A DNA stretch of 64,000 nucleotides from Cavenderia fasciculata (GCF_000203815.1 NW_004457723.1:1-64000); one strand, 5' to 3'; numbered from the stretch's first letter, positions 1 through 12,778 are shown. The notes: a model not told the origin generated them from the sequence alone. Numbers and translations are program-made.

Positions 1-1459
1 TTAGATGATGTAAAAGAATCAATATCAAACCGCCCAAAAGAAGAGTTGGTTAAATGTGCATCATGTCCAAACAAATGCACGATGAGCATAAGATGCAAAG
101 CGTCCTCACTCACTCCAATCAAGGATAATTATCTGTACTTTTGCACATATTCTTGTTTCCAAAAATACTTTGGTTCATCATCAGGTAAAACCTGGTCTGC
201 TTATATCGAATCTAGTATGTATTATAATTTTTATTACTACTTATAAAGTACATACAACTGATACCTTATTCTAGAACAACCTAAAAAAGACAAAAAGGAA
301 AAGAAGGAAACGAATAAGGAAAAAGGAAAAGATGATGATTCAGACGAGGAATCCAGCCATGAAGAAGATGAAGAGGGATATGTAGTAGAAGATGAAGAAC
401 AACATACAGATAAGAAAAGAAAAGCATCTACACCACCAAAGCCGACAACTAAAAAGGCTCCAGCTAAAAAGGCTGCAGCCAAAGACAAAGATAAAAGTAA
501 AAGTTCTGGCAAGAAATAAACTAACAACTATTAATTATTGACACATATCTTCTTCTCTAGAAATTAACAAGATTATAGAGTACTTGGAAGATGAAATAGT
601 ATCGTTCATTGGACTTAAATTTGAAGATTTCCAAGATTTATATCAAAACACTATACGATTGCAAAAGACAAAAACAGAAACCAGAGGCACTAAATCAAAG
701 TATTCAATCAGGGGCCAGTTGTTTATTACACTTTGTTGGCTCCGTCACTACCCAAAGAGAATTGTTCTATCTGCATTTTTTAAAATATCGCAAACTACTG
801 TAGAAGAATACACGTCTAACACTTTGGATTTGTTATATCCTCTCTGCCAAGAGAATTTCGATTACTATTTTTCAAAAAGAATGGACAAAGAGCACTATTC
901 AATTTATGTTAAAGACACCAATGAATCTTGCATGGTTACATCAGTGGCAGATGGATCAGAACAAAGAATTTCAGTTCCCATGGATTCCGAAATTGCAATG
1001 AATTTTTATAGTGGAAAGAAAGGATATTTCTCAATAACCAAACTTGTCTTTTGTACTCCCACTGGAAAGATTATTTTCATGTCTAAATCAAGACCTGGAT
1101 CAAGAAATGATATTAACCTCGCCAATGAATCAAGAGCTTTCTATTCTAAACTAGACGAAGTTCTCGAGTTTATTTTGGGAGACAAAGGATTCATAGGTTG
1201 TCATGGCATGTATAAACACTTTTTGGTTAACGATAGAAATCCTAAAGCTAGTTTTAATAGAGGTGAGGCTGACAAAAGATTTAAAGCCATTAGAATTATC
1301 ATAGAAAATGTGTTTGCCCATATGAAAAAGTGGGAAGCATGCAAAGCGACTTTGAGGATCAAATTTTCCGATCCTTCAAAAATTCTTCAACAACATGATC
1401 AAATATGGTCAGTTGTAGGATATCTCACAAATAAATACAAAAACATTAGAGGATTATAG
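1..1459 (+). CDS. DDE_4 (Harbinger/IS5-like) transposase, 5' partial
   Basis: The sequence shows three exons in one frame: 1..214, 275..496 and 561..1459, with GTATGT...CTAG and GTAAAA...CTAG introns; 444 residues are visible and the start lies left of the window. If the second intron is not used, the upstream part stops at 517-519. The N-terminus has clustered cysteines (KCASCPNKC, then YFCTYSC), likely a zinc-binding DNA-recognition module. A Lys/Glu/Asp-rich linker ending in KKAPAKKAAAK follows. The last exon has a helix-turn-helix-like part (IRGQLFITLCWLRHYPK) and a DDE nuclease: Asp in VADGSEQ, Asp in GDKGFIG and Glu in ENVFAHMKKW, with the conserved PGSRNDI between. That order is known for DDE_Tnp_4 cut-and-paste transposases. 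The catalytic exon has no stop or frameshift, so it looks intact. The terminal inverted repeats could not be paired because the left end is missing. Confidence 0.8.
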
Positions 1460-1534
1460 TAATAAACTTCTTGTTAAATGTGAAAAGTCAAAAAACATGC
1501 ACTCAAAACCGAGTGATCATTGTAGTTAAAAACA

Positions 1535-1558
1535 GTAAAGATAAACCATTATCTTTAC
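1535..1558. repeat. Inverted repeat, 10-bp arms
   Basis: GTAAAGATAA at 1535-1544 and TTATCTTTAC at 1549-1558 are perfect reverse complements with a 4-base loop. It lies 76 bases after the transposase stop. It could be a transcription-end hairpin or part of a transposon end. Confidence 0.6.
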
Positions 1559-1631
1559 ACTATTTATTTGTTCTATTTTGGAAGAAACTGTAACCAATGC
1601 ATAGGTCTCACTGTTATACTACATATTCTTG

Positions 1632-1649
1632 ACTTTACATATGTAAAGT
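1632..1649. repeat. Perfect 18-bp palindrome
   Basis: ACTTTACATATGTAAAGT reads the same on both strands and shares the CTTTAC/GTAAAG word with the inverted repeat about 75 bases to its left. Two copies of this word pair downstream of a transposase suggest transposon-end structure; this is inference. Confidence 0.5.
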
Positions 1650-2261
1650 AATATCATCCCCTCATAAAATACTTCTTGCTACGGAAGCGAGTGATATCAT
1701 CATATCTAAGGATCTGATGCACTCTGCATTCTAATCATAAGGGTGATTCGGTTGAATGGTGTATGATACGCAGAGTACCATAGTGTTGACACACAATCTA
1801 CTAAAATGGGGACCAAAGTAGTGTATATCGGAGGGTTTTGGAAGAAATAAGCTCAGGTGAGCGGCACGGGCGATGTTGTTAGCTAAATACATATATTTAT
1901 AAACACCAACCTCATACACATTTATATGGTGCATGTGCTCTTCATGGGGGTTGCTTTTTGGTCTAATCAGGCTACTTACAAACATGATTAGCGGTGGCAT
2001 AACCGGGGACTCTATAATAGGAGAAAATTGATAGAAATTGGTTAAAATATAGTCCATGTATGCCCTGGATAGGATGGATAGGTAGAGCATATGTTCTATT
2101 AGGGTAGCACACAAGCTGGGGATTTTTTGTGGTTGTTTTGATGGAAAATAAATTAATTTTTTCCATTTTTGTTACTATTATTTCCAGGTGTTATATTACA
2201 ATTATTTTTTGCCTAAAATAAGAAAAAGTTAAATAAAAATGTTGGTTGTACACTGTACTTG

Positions 2262-5200
2262 TTATAAATATGAAAATATACCTTTCTTTTGATTATGTTT
2301 TGATGGAGTATATGTAGTTGGTGGTTTGATATTTGTTCTAGAAGAGGTAGCCCTATTTGTGGGGTTTTGATGATTATTTTTTGTTTCTTTTGTTGGAATT
2401 GGTGTGTTGTTGATTGGAATGTCTGGTAGTACTATATCTGTATCATTATTATTTGGTTTGTTATTTTTTTTCTTATTTTTTTTTTTGGTTTGTTTTGGTG
2501 AGTGTAATTTTGGAAGTTGAGGTGATTTTGGTGTCTCGTTCTCTTCTACATAGTCCGAAACAACTGCATCATGTATATTTGTCATTCTTACAACACGTGG
2601 TATTTCAATTGTAGTAGTTTTTGATGTTTCCTGTTGTTTTTTTGGCTTTGGACCCTTGTTGGCAGGTGTTTCATGTCCAATCTTTGTTTCTTTGTTTGGA
2701 GCTTGATTAACGATGATTTTTTTGATGAAAAACTTTATATTTGCCTTCTTTAAAGCCTGTTGTACATTATTATTATTTCTTGTTGGTTGTTTGGTTGAAT
2801 TACTGGCATCATTATTCGATGTAACTTTGTTGTTTTCTTTTTCATTATTGTTGTTTGTTTCTGTTTGTCTGGAACTTTCTTCTTCTTCTGGTACCTCCTC
2901 AACGGGTTTATCATCTTGGATTGTAGGATCATTGTCGCATGGTCGATAAAAGATTGAGTATTCTCCATTTTCCATTTTTGTTTTAAAACTATAGGTCTTG
3001 TTTAAAAAAGCTGGTTTTTGTGGGGAAGGATAATATACTCTATATTCACTGTATGTATCTGATGGTTCTACTTCTTTATACGCATCTTGTAGTGCATTGA
3101 GAGTTCTTTGAAGTTTAGATTGTGAGGTTGAAAGTGTGTCTGGAAAAAATCGAATTTTTTGAGTAAAAAAAATTCACAAAAAAAATATTTTATATTAAAA
3201 TCAAAAGAAATTAAAAGTTGCAAAATCCAAAATAACATACGTTCATTCTCTTCAACATCTTTTCCAAGGGCCACACCAATATTTTCATAAAAGGCGTCAA
3301 GAGTTTTAAAAGTATTGCAACTTTGGATAAACTCTTGAAATTCTGTGATGGAGGGGAAATTATAAACGGTGGCTCGATAATGTCCTTTTTTTCTAGTGTC
3401 CAAACCATACTCGGTTAGCCTTTTGTTTAATATATCAACCATATTTTGTGTTGTTCTATTATCTTGATGATTTGAGTCGGGATGGCTTTGAAATCTCTTT
3501 ACTGTTTGAGAAATCAGTGCAAAAAAAATGTCACAATCTGATTTGCCGTGGCTCGGAGAAAAGAATTCCAAATCAATTGGAATGCAATTGATAGTTTTAC
3601 CAAGTTGCCAAACCTTATAAATCCATTCAAAGTTTTTAAAAGTTGGTCCATTATCTGACCAAATAATAAATTTTTTAATTTTTCCATCCTTTCCAAATAA
3701 ATCCTCTTTCCTTGTACAACCAAACAAATCCATGAATTCTTTTCTTTGAAATAAATTTCTAAAGCTAATGTCAGCAAAATTACAAGTTTTGTCCAAAACC
3801 CTAGAAATATTTCTATATAAACAATAGATAAAAAGTTGAGTAAAAAAAATGAAAAAATGAAAAATATGGGTTAGAAAATTGAAGGTAAATTTGTTGAAAT
3901 TATAATCTTTTTTAAAAATCCAAAATATAAATATATAGTATTTGGTGTATACTATTTAATTTCCATAGTAATTTTTAAAAAGGATAATAATTGATTAAAA
4001 AATTTTAAATACTTACCCAAACACATATTTTTTATATTGATTGCCTTCCTTGTAGTGCATTACAATGCCATAAAAAGATCTATGGACAGCATTGTAAAAC
4101 TGTTTGCCTACTTCAGTTTGTGACTTGTTAATGTTGATGTTTTGTTTAAAATCTATGGTAAACATAACTTCTCCATTATTGAGGTTTTTTTTTTGATATT
4201 TGTATAAATCTCTTCGTTCCCCAGCTGCTTTTTTGTGTTTATCTTTATCACCACTTGATATATTTGGATCTTCACATGTATTACACATGTCATTCCTGTT
4301 TTTTGCCCTCTTTATATGTGGAGGAAGGTACTTTTTAAAGGTATTTAAGCACATTGGAACAAATTGATATTCCTTGGCAAAATCTGAAACGGAATCCATC
4401 AATTCTTCACCTACAAACTGGCCACCTATATTATACATATAATGGTAGTTGTCTGAGCCAGATGTATAATTTTTTTTGAATGGATTGACTGGTTCTTTTC
4501 CAGGTCTTTTATTAGCCTTTTTTTCTGGTACTTTATACCCCTTTGTGTGCAGTAGGTAAAAGTAATATAGCTCCTTGATGCCCATCGAGTATGTTTTAAC
4601 TACTCTCGTATCCGATTCCGGATTATTTACTGATTTTCTTTTAAGAACACAAACATCATGAGCTGATGACTTGAATACGCTGCTATATTCGGCAAAGTAT
4701 TTAACCGATGCTTCTCTTTTTGCAGCGGTAATTGATTGCTTTTTCTTTAACAAATAATAGTTATTAACAGGAATGTTGGCATATTGAGACTGTAATGAAG
4801 GTTGGGGTGGGTTTGTGTTGGAGGTACTACTATTTTTATCTTTTTTGCCCTTTTTGTTATTATTTGTTGGAGGAGTAGAGCTTTCTCTGTTGTTGATATT
4901 ATTGTTGTTTAGTGGAGTTGTATTTGGCATTGGAGGAGTTGAGTCAAGAACCATTCGGTCAGAGATATTAGATAATCTTTTTTTTGACATATTTGAAATG
5001 GCAGAGTCGTCACTCGTATCCATTGGATCTTGATTCGCATTTAGATTGGAATCACTTTGGTTCAAGATTGGCGTTGATTGGACGTCAGATTGCAATGGTA
5101 TCGTATCACTTACTATAGCCATCATTGAATCACCACCATTGGGTGTTGTATTGTCTATATTTATGGGGGTTTTTGGGTCTCTATTACTTGGCAATGATGT

Positions 5201-5840
5201 TGTAGTACTTGATACGAGAGTTGGCTGCAATTGGATCAAATTATATAGAGAAAATCAAATTTTACTACTATTAATATATAAAACATAGATATTTGTACTA
5301 TATGATATCATTATATATTACATTTGAGTTACTGGTTGTAGATACATCATTATCTTTTATCATTTCCTTCTCTATTTCCCTTGACGAATGCCAAATTCTT
5401 GAACCTATAATCATACCATAATCTTCGAAGTTACTCTTTTGATACTTTATTCCATTGTCTCTCATATATCTAAGTATACTATCGATATAGTTAGAAACTA
5501 CACTCTATTGTCTATCTTTTGGTTATACTGTTACATACTGTGCGAGAATAAACTTTCGGTGGAGATCGTTTTGTTTGTGCTTATAATATTCTATGAATGC
5601 TTTGCAAAGATATCGCTCAAAACAACCTTCTAGAGGGTCTCCTTCTATTTTAAGATACTCCGCGATCTTCTTTATCATACTAGCATTCAATCTATGCCCA
5701 GCTAGAGCGCAAACACTTCGTAACTTTTCAATAAACCTTTTACCTACTAATTTGCTTTTACCTATTCTGAACTGATACACATCTTTGCGGATTTTAACCG
5801 CGAATTTAGGTAGTTGTATATCTTCTTCTGTTCTTTTCAT
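2262..5840 (-). CDS. Multi-exon DDE-type transposase, family not identified
   Basis: Minus strand. Well-supported exons are 5224..4017, 3800..3241 and 3139..2262, joined in frame by GTAAGT and GTATGT introns (881 residues). An upstream exon ending at 5322 (its last coding part reads IKDNDVSTTSNSN) joins at 5224 in phase 0. An open frame 5840..5523 starting MKRTEEDIQLPK is a candidate first exon, but its join is unclear. The body has a Ser/Thr/Pro/Asn-rich N-terminus, a Cys pair (NDMCNTCED), then MFTIDFKQN (first Asp), IIWSDNGPTFKN (second Asp) and FSPSHGKSDCDIFF (likely third acidic site). This is an RNase H-like transposase layout. The last exon is a Lys/Asn/Pro-rich tail; a splice at about 2282 to a short extra exon is possible. 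I could not name the superfamily. Splice sites and frame look intact in the three main exons. Confidence 0.65.
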
Positions 5841-6067
5841 TTATCTATTTATTATCAATAATTTTTTTTAAATGATGTTCAAAAAGTACAACGATCAAAA
5901 ATCACAACAAAAAATCGATTTTTTTTATTTTTCATATTATAAAAAAGTCGCCCAGATTGAGTTCGCACAGATATGGTAAATTGAACAAAGTTTCTATTTA
6001 CTTGTTATTGATTTAAAAGAATTAAAGTAATAATAATAATAATTTACAAGGAGTTGTCAAAGAAAAA

Positions 6068-9000
6068 ATGGAGAGTTCAAGCAACTCTCACACACAACCA
6101 ATCTCTCATGTTGTTGTCGAGACAGTTGGAGTATTACCATCATCATTACAATCATTGGTGTTTGGTAGAGACTATAATCAACGCCTATCAGTTGGAGTAT
6201 TACCATCAACATTACAATCATTGGTGTTTGGTGGAGTATTACCAACATTATTTCAATCACCAATGCAATCATTGATGTTTGGTAGTGACTATAATCAACG
6301 TCTATCAGTTGGAGAGTTACCATCATCATTACAATCATTGGAGTTTGGTGACAGTTATAATCACCCAATTACTCTTGGAGTATTACCATCATCATTACAA
6401 TCATTGAAATTAGGAAATGATTATAATCAACCGCTATCATTTACAGTATTACCATCATCATTACACTCATTGAAGGCTAGTAACTACGATATCGATCGAT
6501 CAATATCAATTCAGATATTCCCGTCCTCTGAAACCCAATCTATTCTACATGGTTGGGAATATAATGATCCAATGACATTTAGAGTACTACCATCATCATT
6601 ACAATCAATAACATTTGGTGATAGTCAATCTGGAGCTTCTAGAGTACATAATATTATAGATCTCAAACAACCAGTAGAATTACCATTATCATTACAAATT
6701 GATGATTGGGAATCACCAACATCATTTAAAAAATCGATATTTCGTAAAGGCTATAATCAACCAGTATCAATGAGAGTATTACCATCATCATTACAATCAT
6801 TGACATTTGGTCATGCATATACTCTCCCCCTATCTCCCGGGGTATTACCAGAATCATTACAATCATTGGTGTTTGGTGATAGATATAATCAAGCACTATC
6901 AATTGGAGTATTACCACCATCATTACAATCATTGAAGTTTGGTAGAGACTATAATCAACCTCTATCAGTTGGAGTATTACCAACATCATTACAATCATTG
7001 GAGTTTGGTAGAGACTATAATCAAACACTACCAGTTGGAGTATTACCATCATCATTACAATCATTGACTTTTAGTGGTGATTCGAAGCCTATAGTATTTT
7101 TAGTTGATTTCAAGCAATCAATTACTGTTAGCAGATACTTCATTAAATTAGGGTCTCATGGAATTATAAAACTTCGTGATCGAAGATATCCTCTCATTCT
7201 TTCGGCATCACCATCAGAGCATCATATCGATATAATTCATATTTTGAGAAACAACACTCAACAACCTATCACTTACAATACAAATCCCAACTCAATTAAC
7301 TATGACCCCAACTATATAATGAAATATCCTATCAAAGTCAGTGACTTTGTTTCAGTCAACAACAAGAAATATTTTGTACTGCACAGTTTTCCATACTCTT
7401 CCAACAAAGTATTATTTGTATCTTGCGAATCCTCTGGTGAATTGGTAAGTAAATCAATTATTGTCGATTGCCATGCCCAACTAATTATCTTTAATAGTTT
7501 GTTTATAAAGAAATAGATTACTTCAATAAGAAAGAGAATGAAATAGATCAAAAGATCTATGATAAAGTGCAATTTGAAATCTCAACAATGAAACTATTCA
7601 TCAATGACGATATGTTTGTGCAATACAAAGATCACCAAGATGACAGTGATTCAAAAAAGATATATCTTTTGACACATTTCTGTGAAGGTGGTGATTTAGA
7701 ACAATTATTTCAATCAATTTATAAATGGTAAATATTATTCATGAATTAATTCCATCTCCCAAACCTTTTAATTGAAGACCTAAATCTAACATGTCATAAC
7801 ATCCAATTACTATTTTTAGGAATGAATCCCAACAAGAGAAACAAAAAGTTGAAGAAAAACAAAGTCCTGAAGAATACAAGTATATTTCCGAATCAGAGAT
7901 ATGGCGATATATTCGTCGAATATTCCAAATACTTGAGAAACTATCGCAACACAATCTTGCACATCTTGATATCAAACCACTAAACATCTTTATTCGAAAT
8001 GATGGTGAAATAGTTCTTGGTGATTTTGGATCTTGTCACTATTTCGTTGACCAAAATCATCAAGCCCCCAAAGACCAAACTTCAAACCCCACTGAAAATG
8101 TAGCAAAGTATTCAAATATGATAGCTTTAACACGTGCCTCTCGTGGAACATATGGATATTACTCGCCTGTATGTGTGGTTTGAAGGGTTTATTTATCTAC
8201 CAATCTACTTATTTCAATTGTAATTTTTCTTGTTTTTAGGAAAAAAAAAAGAAATACTATGCTTCAAGTGATATATATTCAGTTGGATCAACTATTTTAC
8301 ATTTGCTTTCATGGTAAATATCATCAAACAACTAATTTATCGTTGATTATGATACTAATTTATGTTATAGTCATCCAGATGATAGTGGAAATAGAAAAGA
8401 ATTTATCAACAACCACAAAAAGGACGACTTTAATGCAGATCATATCAAAATATCTCCGGTTAGATATTCTGAGGATTTAATTCAATTTGTCAAGAATCTA
8501 TTAATTGAAACACCTCATGATCGTCTATCATTGGATGATTTGAATGGAGAAACAGTCAACCAACACACACAAAGAATCACATCATTTTTAATCAACCAAA
8601 GACAAATTCTATCAAGCACAACAACATTAATATTGGATGGTGAATTTAACAGTCCTCTCAATGGATTACTTCCACCAACACTTTTAAAATTAAAGTTTAT
8701 GGGAAAGTTTAATCAACCAATCAAAGACGGTGACATTCCTGAAGGAGTTGAAACATTAATATTTGGACCATCATTCAACCAACCATTGACCTCGAGCAGT
8801 TTAAAGAAAAATACAAGAATTCATTTAATCATAGATAATGATAGTACTCTGGCAAATGTATTAAAATATTGGACCCCAGCAGATAAATTGAAACAGGTGA
8901 ATGTCTACCACTGCAATGATTTAGAGCAGGAAACCATCAATTCATTTTTTAAATTCAATTCTATAGAATCTAATTTCATCCTAACAATCGGTAAAAATTC

Positions 9001-9388
9001 TTATGGAATTGGCAGAATCAAAAAGTAAGCATGCAAATCAGATCTGAATAGAATTAAAATGATTCACACAAACCATTTATTTTATTTTTTCAATAGGAAT
9101 GGTGCAATGTTAGAGTGGAAGAATAATAATATCAGATTCTCAATCAATCTGGAAGATGTTAAAATGGTATCTGATGTTAAAACATCAATATATAGACATT
9201 TATTTTGTCAAATCGATAAATCAAAATTTGAGGAAATCAACTCGCTCTTTGGACAACACAACCCCAGTTCAGAATACCTCCTAATGGGAATGGAGAAGCT
9301 GTTTGAATTGGACCAAGACAATATCTACCAAGAGTCTGAACAAGGTCGCCAATATTTAAATATTAGATTGATTTTCAAACCTTTATAA
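6068..9388 (+). CDS. FNIP-repeat protein with embedded protein kinase domain
   Basis: Six exons: 6068..7444, 7498..7727, 7820..8168, 8240..8313, 8371..9024 and 9097..9388; 991 residues. Residues about 20-350 are roughly 13-14 FNIP repeats of 22 residues (type VLPSSLQSLxFGxDYNQPLSxG). A kinase domain follows, at about residues 420-680: VYKEI supplies the ATP-site Lys, FCEGGDLEQLF is the hinge region, HLDIKPLNIFI the catalytic loop, GDFGSC the metal-binding DFG, and RGTYGYYSPE the APE-like segment. A second set of about three FNIP units lies after the kinase (FNSPLNGLLP, FNQPIKDGDIPEG, FNQPLTSSSL), then a C-terminal region of unknown fold. FNIP repeats form beta-solenoid-like surfaces abundant in dictyostelids; their partners are unknown. 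The catalytic loop has HLD where most kinases have HRD. All other key residues are present, so activity is plausible. Confidence 0.85.
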
Positions 9389-9445
9389 CAAAATAGATAA
9401 TAAAAAAAATTATAATAATTCGAATATAAATTTATTATTTATTAT

Positions 9446-11897
9446 TTATTTTTTGGGTAACATTTTTGTTGGCAAAATTTTTAATGATAAATTATCAATA
9501 TATTGTAATATTTCACCTCCATAATCATGGTTTTGTTTTGCGCCTTCTCGTAAAAGATCATAACATGTTGCCATCTTTTCTATCTTTGTATATTTTAATA
9601 GGATCTCTTCGACCCATGCCACCGAACCATGCATACCGACTGTTTTCCAAGTCTGAGGGTCTTGGATGACAATATAATCTTGATATGTCTGTATCAATCT
9701 TTTAACATAACCAATATGTAACATTTGAATGGGTCTGTCAATATAAACATCAGTCTGTGTAATTTGAAATTTATAACGAGAATTTAACTTTTCTTCTACC
9801 CTAGGATCCATATCCTCATCTTGATATGTCTCTCTGTATTCTGTTGTTGTTGGCTCTTCTATGTTTGTTGGTTCTACTATTGTTGATGATAATAATTGAG
9901 GATCGACACTATAATTTGGGAAATGTAAACAATATGGTTTGATGGCTTGAACCACTTGAATTTCACTACGACGACTGGCACTTGCATGCAACTCTAGTGT
10001 TATGTTGAATACCTTTAATTCATCAATCACTGGCAATACTTTAATGGTCAAGTACTTGATGACATCCCATTCATCTCTTTCGAAAGCTTTGGAGACTGCA
10101 AGTGTAGACTCGGCGATTTCGTACACGACAAATTGTTGTCCAACACCTCCTGCAATACTCTTTAAAATAATGTCGAAACAAAACTCTAATACCTTGACAT
10201 TACTCGATAGCAAATGAACTCGATGTTTACCAAAACCTGATTGATCCTTTTGTAACAAAGAGAATGATGTCTTTACCAATGCCAACGAACCAAACAAACA
10301 AATAAAACCAAACCCAACTCGATTTAATAAATATTGACATCGTTGTTGGAAATGTTCACTGTCATTATTATCCAATTGTTTGATCAAACATTGATAAATT
10401 GCTACCAAAGATTTATCCTTTTTCCATTCTGGTTGTGAAAAGTAATCTCTTTCCAATGTCTCTCTTGTCTTTTGATCGTGTTTTGAAAGTAAGAAAAATA
10501 ATTCAGCACAATATAATATATTATTATTCTCGTTGATTGGTAGGTTATTATTATTAATATTATTTTTATGATTATTATTTTTTTTTGTTGTAATAGGAGA
10601 GGATAAAGTGGGAGGAGGAGTGAAAGAATTGATAGTATCAACAATATCTTTTAAATTAATTTGAATATGTTGTTTGAAATGATTGATAATAGTTGAAAGA
10701 AGTTGAAATGATGGAGGTGATGACATTGTACTCGTATTGGGATGACTCAATTTTGATTTAATTGAATCACAGAGTAATTGTAAAATTGAAATGTCATTGT
10801 TATAGGTGTTGATGGGAGAGGTGAGGTATTTTGCAATGACTCCTATATCTTTACTTCTAAAGATTATTACTTGTGGATCTTTAAATAATATATTAAAGTA
10901 TTTAAAGGGTAGAACCGACGCTACATATGCAAGTGTCTCGCTATTATCGATGGTATCACCCAACAAATACTCTGACACTTGGGAATAGCCAGGTTGATCG
11001 GCCATGAGCTTGATGAATGCACATACACGATCGACACCAACCGTCTCAAAGATATTAGCCAATATCTCCTTTTTATTGGACGTAATACACAGCTTGATGA
11101 TCATGTCGACGATCATATTTCTCGATTTGAGCATGCTTGGAGGCAACTGTGTGTTTTGGTGGAGGAGTAGATGCAAGATTGAGTGTTTGTGCGTGTCTGC
11201 GTCGTTGCTCGATACCGACTCGCTGTCTGCACCCGTTCCACTGACAAAGTAGCTGAATACGGCACTCAACGCGGATACTTGTGGGGGTGGAGGTGGACGA
11301 ATCACCCGTTTGGCGAGTCCCTTGTTGACAAATGAAACGACGGCGGTCCACGACTCGAAACAGCCATTCTCGACAATTGACATCAGATACTGAGCCACAA
11401 AACGCAACGATGACGGTGCAGGCATCACATACGGGTTGGCACCGCTCTTTGACCGCTGATGAGGTGTCATGTGATCGGCAGCACACCCATCACTAGTGCT
11501 AAAGTAGGTTGTAAACTCGTTGGGCAGTGTTTCGAGTAGCATGCGAACTACACGACCGTCTTGTACGCACTCTCTAGTCAACTCGATCACACGAGTTGGT
11601 ACTGTAGCCTCTTTACCATGTGCAGTCATAATATCACGAAACAGACTATAATAACGATTCTTGAGAACCCATTCCAAGTCATGCAATAGATGTTTGTAAC
11701 GACGTCTGAGTGGAGAATAAGAGTTACTTTCATCACTTGGTACTTGTGGCCATCTCAGTACAGCTAGAAACGATGGGTCGTACTTGGGTACCTGTACACC
11801 CAACCATGTCACACAATGATAGTTTCTAGTTTGTTTTAATATCAATCTAAGTAGATATACATTTTTAAATACTCTTTGTATTAATTCTTTAGTATTA

Positions 11898-11934
<37 letters not shown>

Positions 11935-11962
11935 TATTACTATTATTATTATTACTATCCAT
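9446..11962 (-). CDS. Large tandem-family protein, copy 1 (838 aa)
   Basis: Single-exon gene on the minus strand starting with a poly-Asn N-terminus. After it comes the family header FKNVYLLRLILKQTR, and near residue 80 the second signature LEWVLKNRYYSLFRDI. In the C-terminal half are YLLNRVGFGFICLFGSL and WKTVGMHGSVAWVEEILLKY. The body is predicted helical, with motifs such as VDRVCAFI repeated between paralogues. It resembles the degenerate ankyrin-type families of dictyostelids, in which a short header precedes helical repeats, but I see no clean ankyrin consensus and assign no function. It is the first of three paralogues in the same orientation (with 12779..15427 and 16281..18689), so it arose by local duplication. 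The upstream edge is AT-rich. No membrane segment or signal peptide is visible. Confidence 0.85.
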
Positions 11963-12778
11963 CTAACTTTTTGTTTTGTAAAAATCTTTCTTTGTGCGAT
12001 GAATCAATATCGCTCAGATTTTCTTTTTAATTTCCGAACCTCGTAAATAATTACTTATTTAATTCATCCATCTTGCGAGAGACTTTCCTTTGTATAGTAG
12101 TCCTATGACGAATACCTGTTGGTGGTAAATATAAATAATTCTTTTGGATTACTTTTATTATTTTTACCTTTCATATGAACTGGGATTGTGTTTGAGCCAT
12201 TTTCATCGAAAAGACAAGAGCCACCAGCACTGAGCAAAGATTCATGATTATCTTTAGGAACTGGAGTCTGACCCCCTAATCTAACTATTAGTTGACCATT
12301 TACTTTACTTAAGAGAGTATCAGATGGCAAAAGTATTTCTTTTACTTTTTGTTTAGATATAATGTGAAATGTATCTAGAGCCTTTCCTTGTAAATATTCA
12401 ATTGAATTGGAGGTAGAAATGAATTGTTTGATAGATACAAGATTTATTGTCACCTATAAACAAGGTTTCGTGACCTTTGTAATATACCCAAACTGAGATA
12501 CCTATCAAAATTAATGAAAAAGAAAATTATTAAATAAAAGGAAATTAATTACCTTGTATCAACCTGGACTTACGTCCAGGTTTAATTATTTATATAATAC
12601 ACTATTACATGAAGCAAATAAATTGAATAAATAAAGTTAACTCAAAAATATATAGAGACACTGAGTCAACTTTATGTTTGTTTTTAAACTCCAAGAAATT
12701 TAAAATAGTTTATTTATTCTTTTTTAAAATACAATATTTTATTATTAAAATTTAATAAATTAATCTATTATCTCTTTT
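11963..12778. other. Spacer between tandem copies 1 and 2
   Basis: AT-rich spacer. It contains the degenerate header-like fragment 12103..12510 described separately and otherwise no gene that I can support. A short poly-purine/AT tail sits at 12590-12778. Confidence 0.6.
12103..12510 (-). pseudogene. Degenerate fragment, possible Crinkler-type header piece
   Basis: Minus-strand piece beginning after an acceptor-like TTGATAG with the words GISVWVYYKGHETLF, later SIEYLQGKALDTFHII, and ending about residue 130 (FTTNRYSS). A shorter relative lies on the plus strand at 55990..56128 (GISVWVYY, then LQGKALDTFEIILKQ). The opening hydrophobic strand followed by Gly resembles the headers of the two Crinkler-type genes here (VRVFRVYEEG and FACWVEFGNY). 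It appears to be a fossil without a full gene. The family assignment is inference. Confidence 0.4.

Larger units (their letters stand above)
1460..2261. other. Gene-free stretch right of the transposase
   Basis: No convincing gene. It holds two short palindromes (1535..1558 and 1632..1649) and, at about 1700-2130, a less AT-rich block. That block is open for 127 codons on the minus strand (2114..1731) and for 64 codons in an overlapping frame (2166..1972). Neither reading looks like a known protein and both lack normal dictyostelid composition. This may be the right flank of the DDE_4 element or decayed sequence. Confidence 0.4.

Noticed and set aside
237-527. Minus-strand Leu/Ser-rich frame opposite the first transposase
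   Set aside because: It is the antisense of the Lys/Glu/Asp linker, which continues the spliced transposase frame.
6057-7064. Long minus-strand frames of repeated Met/Ile/Leu words opposite the FNIP array
   Set aside because: They are antisense readings of the 66-base FNIP repeat unit; the plus strand carries the protein family signature.
6110-7070. Regular 66-base repeats that could be mistaken for a CRISPR or satellite array
   Set aside because: The repeats are in frame, diverge at third positions and encode FNIP units.
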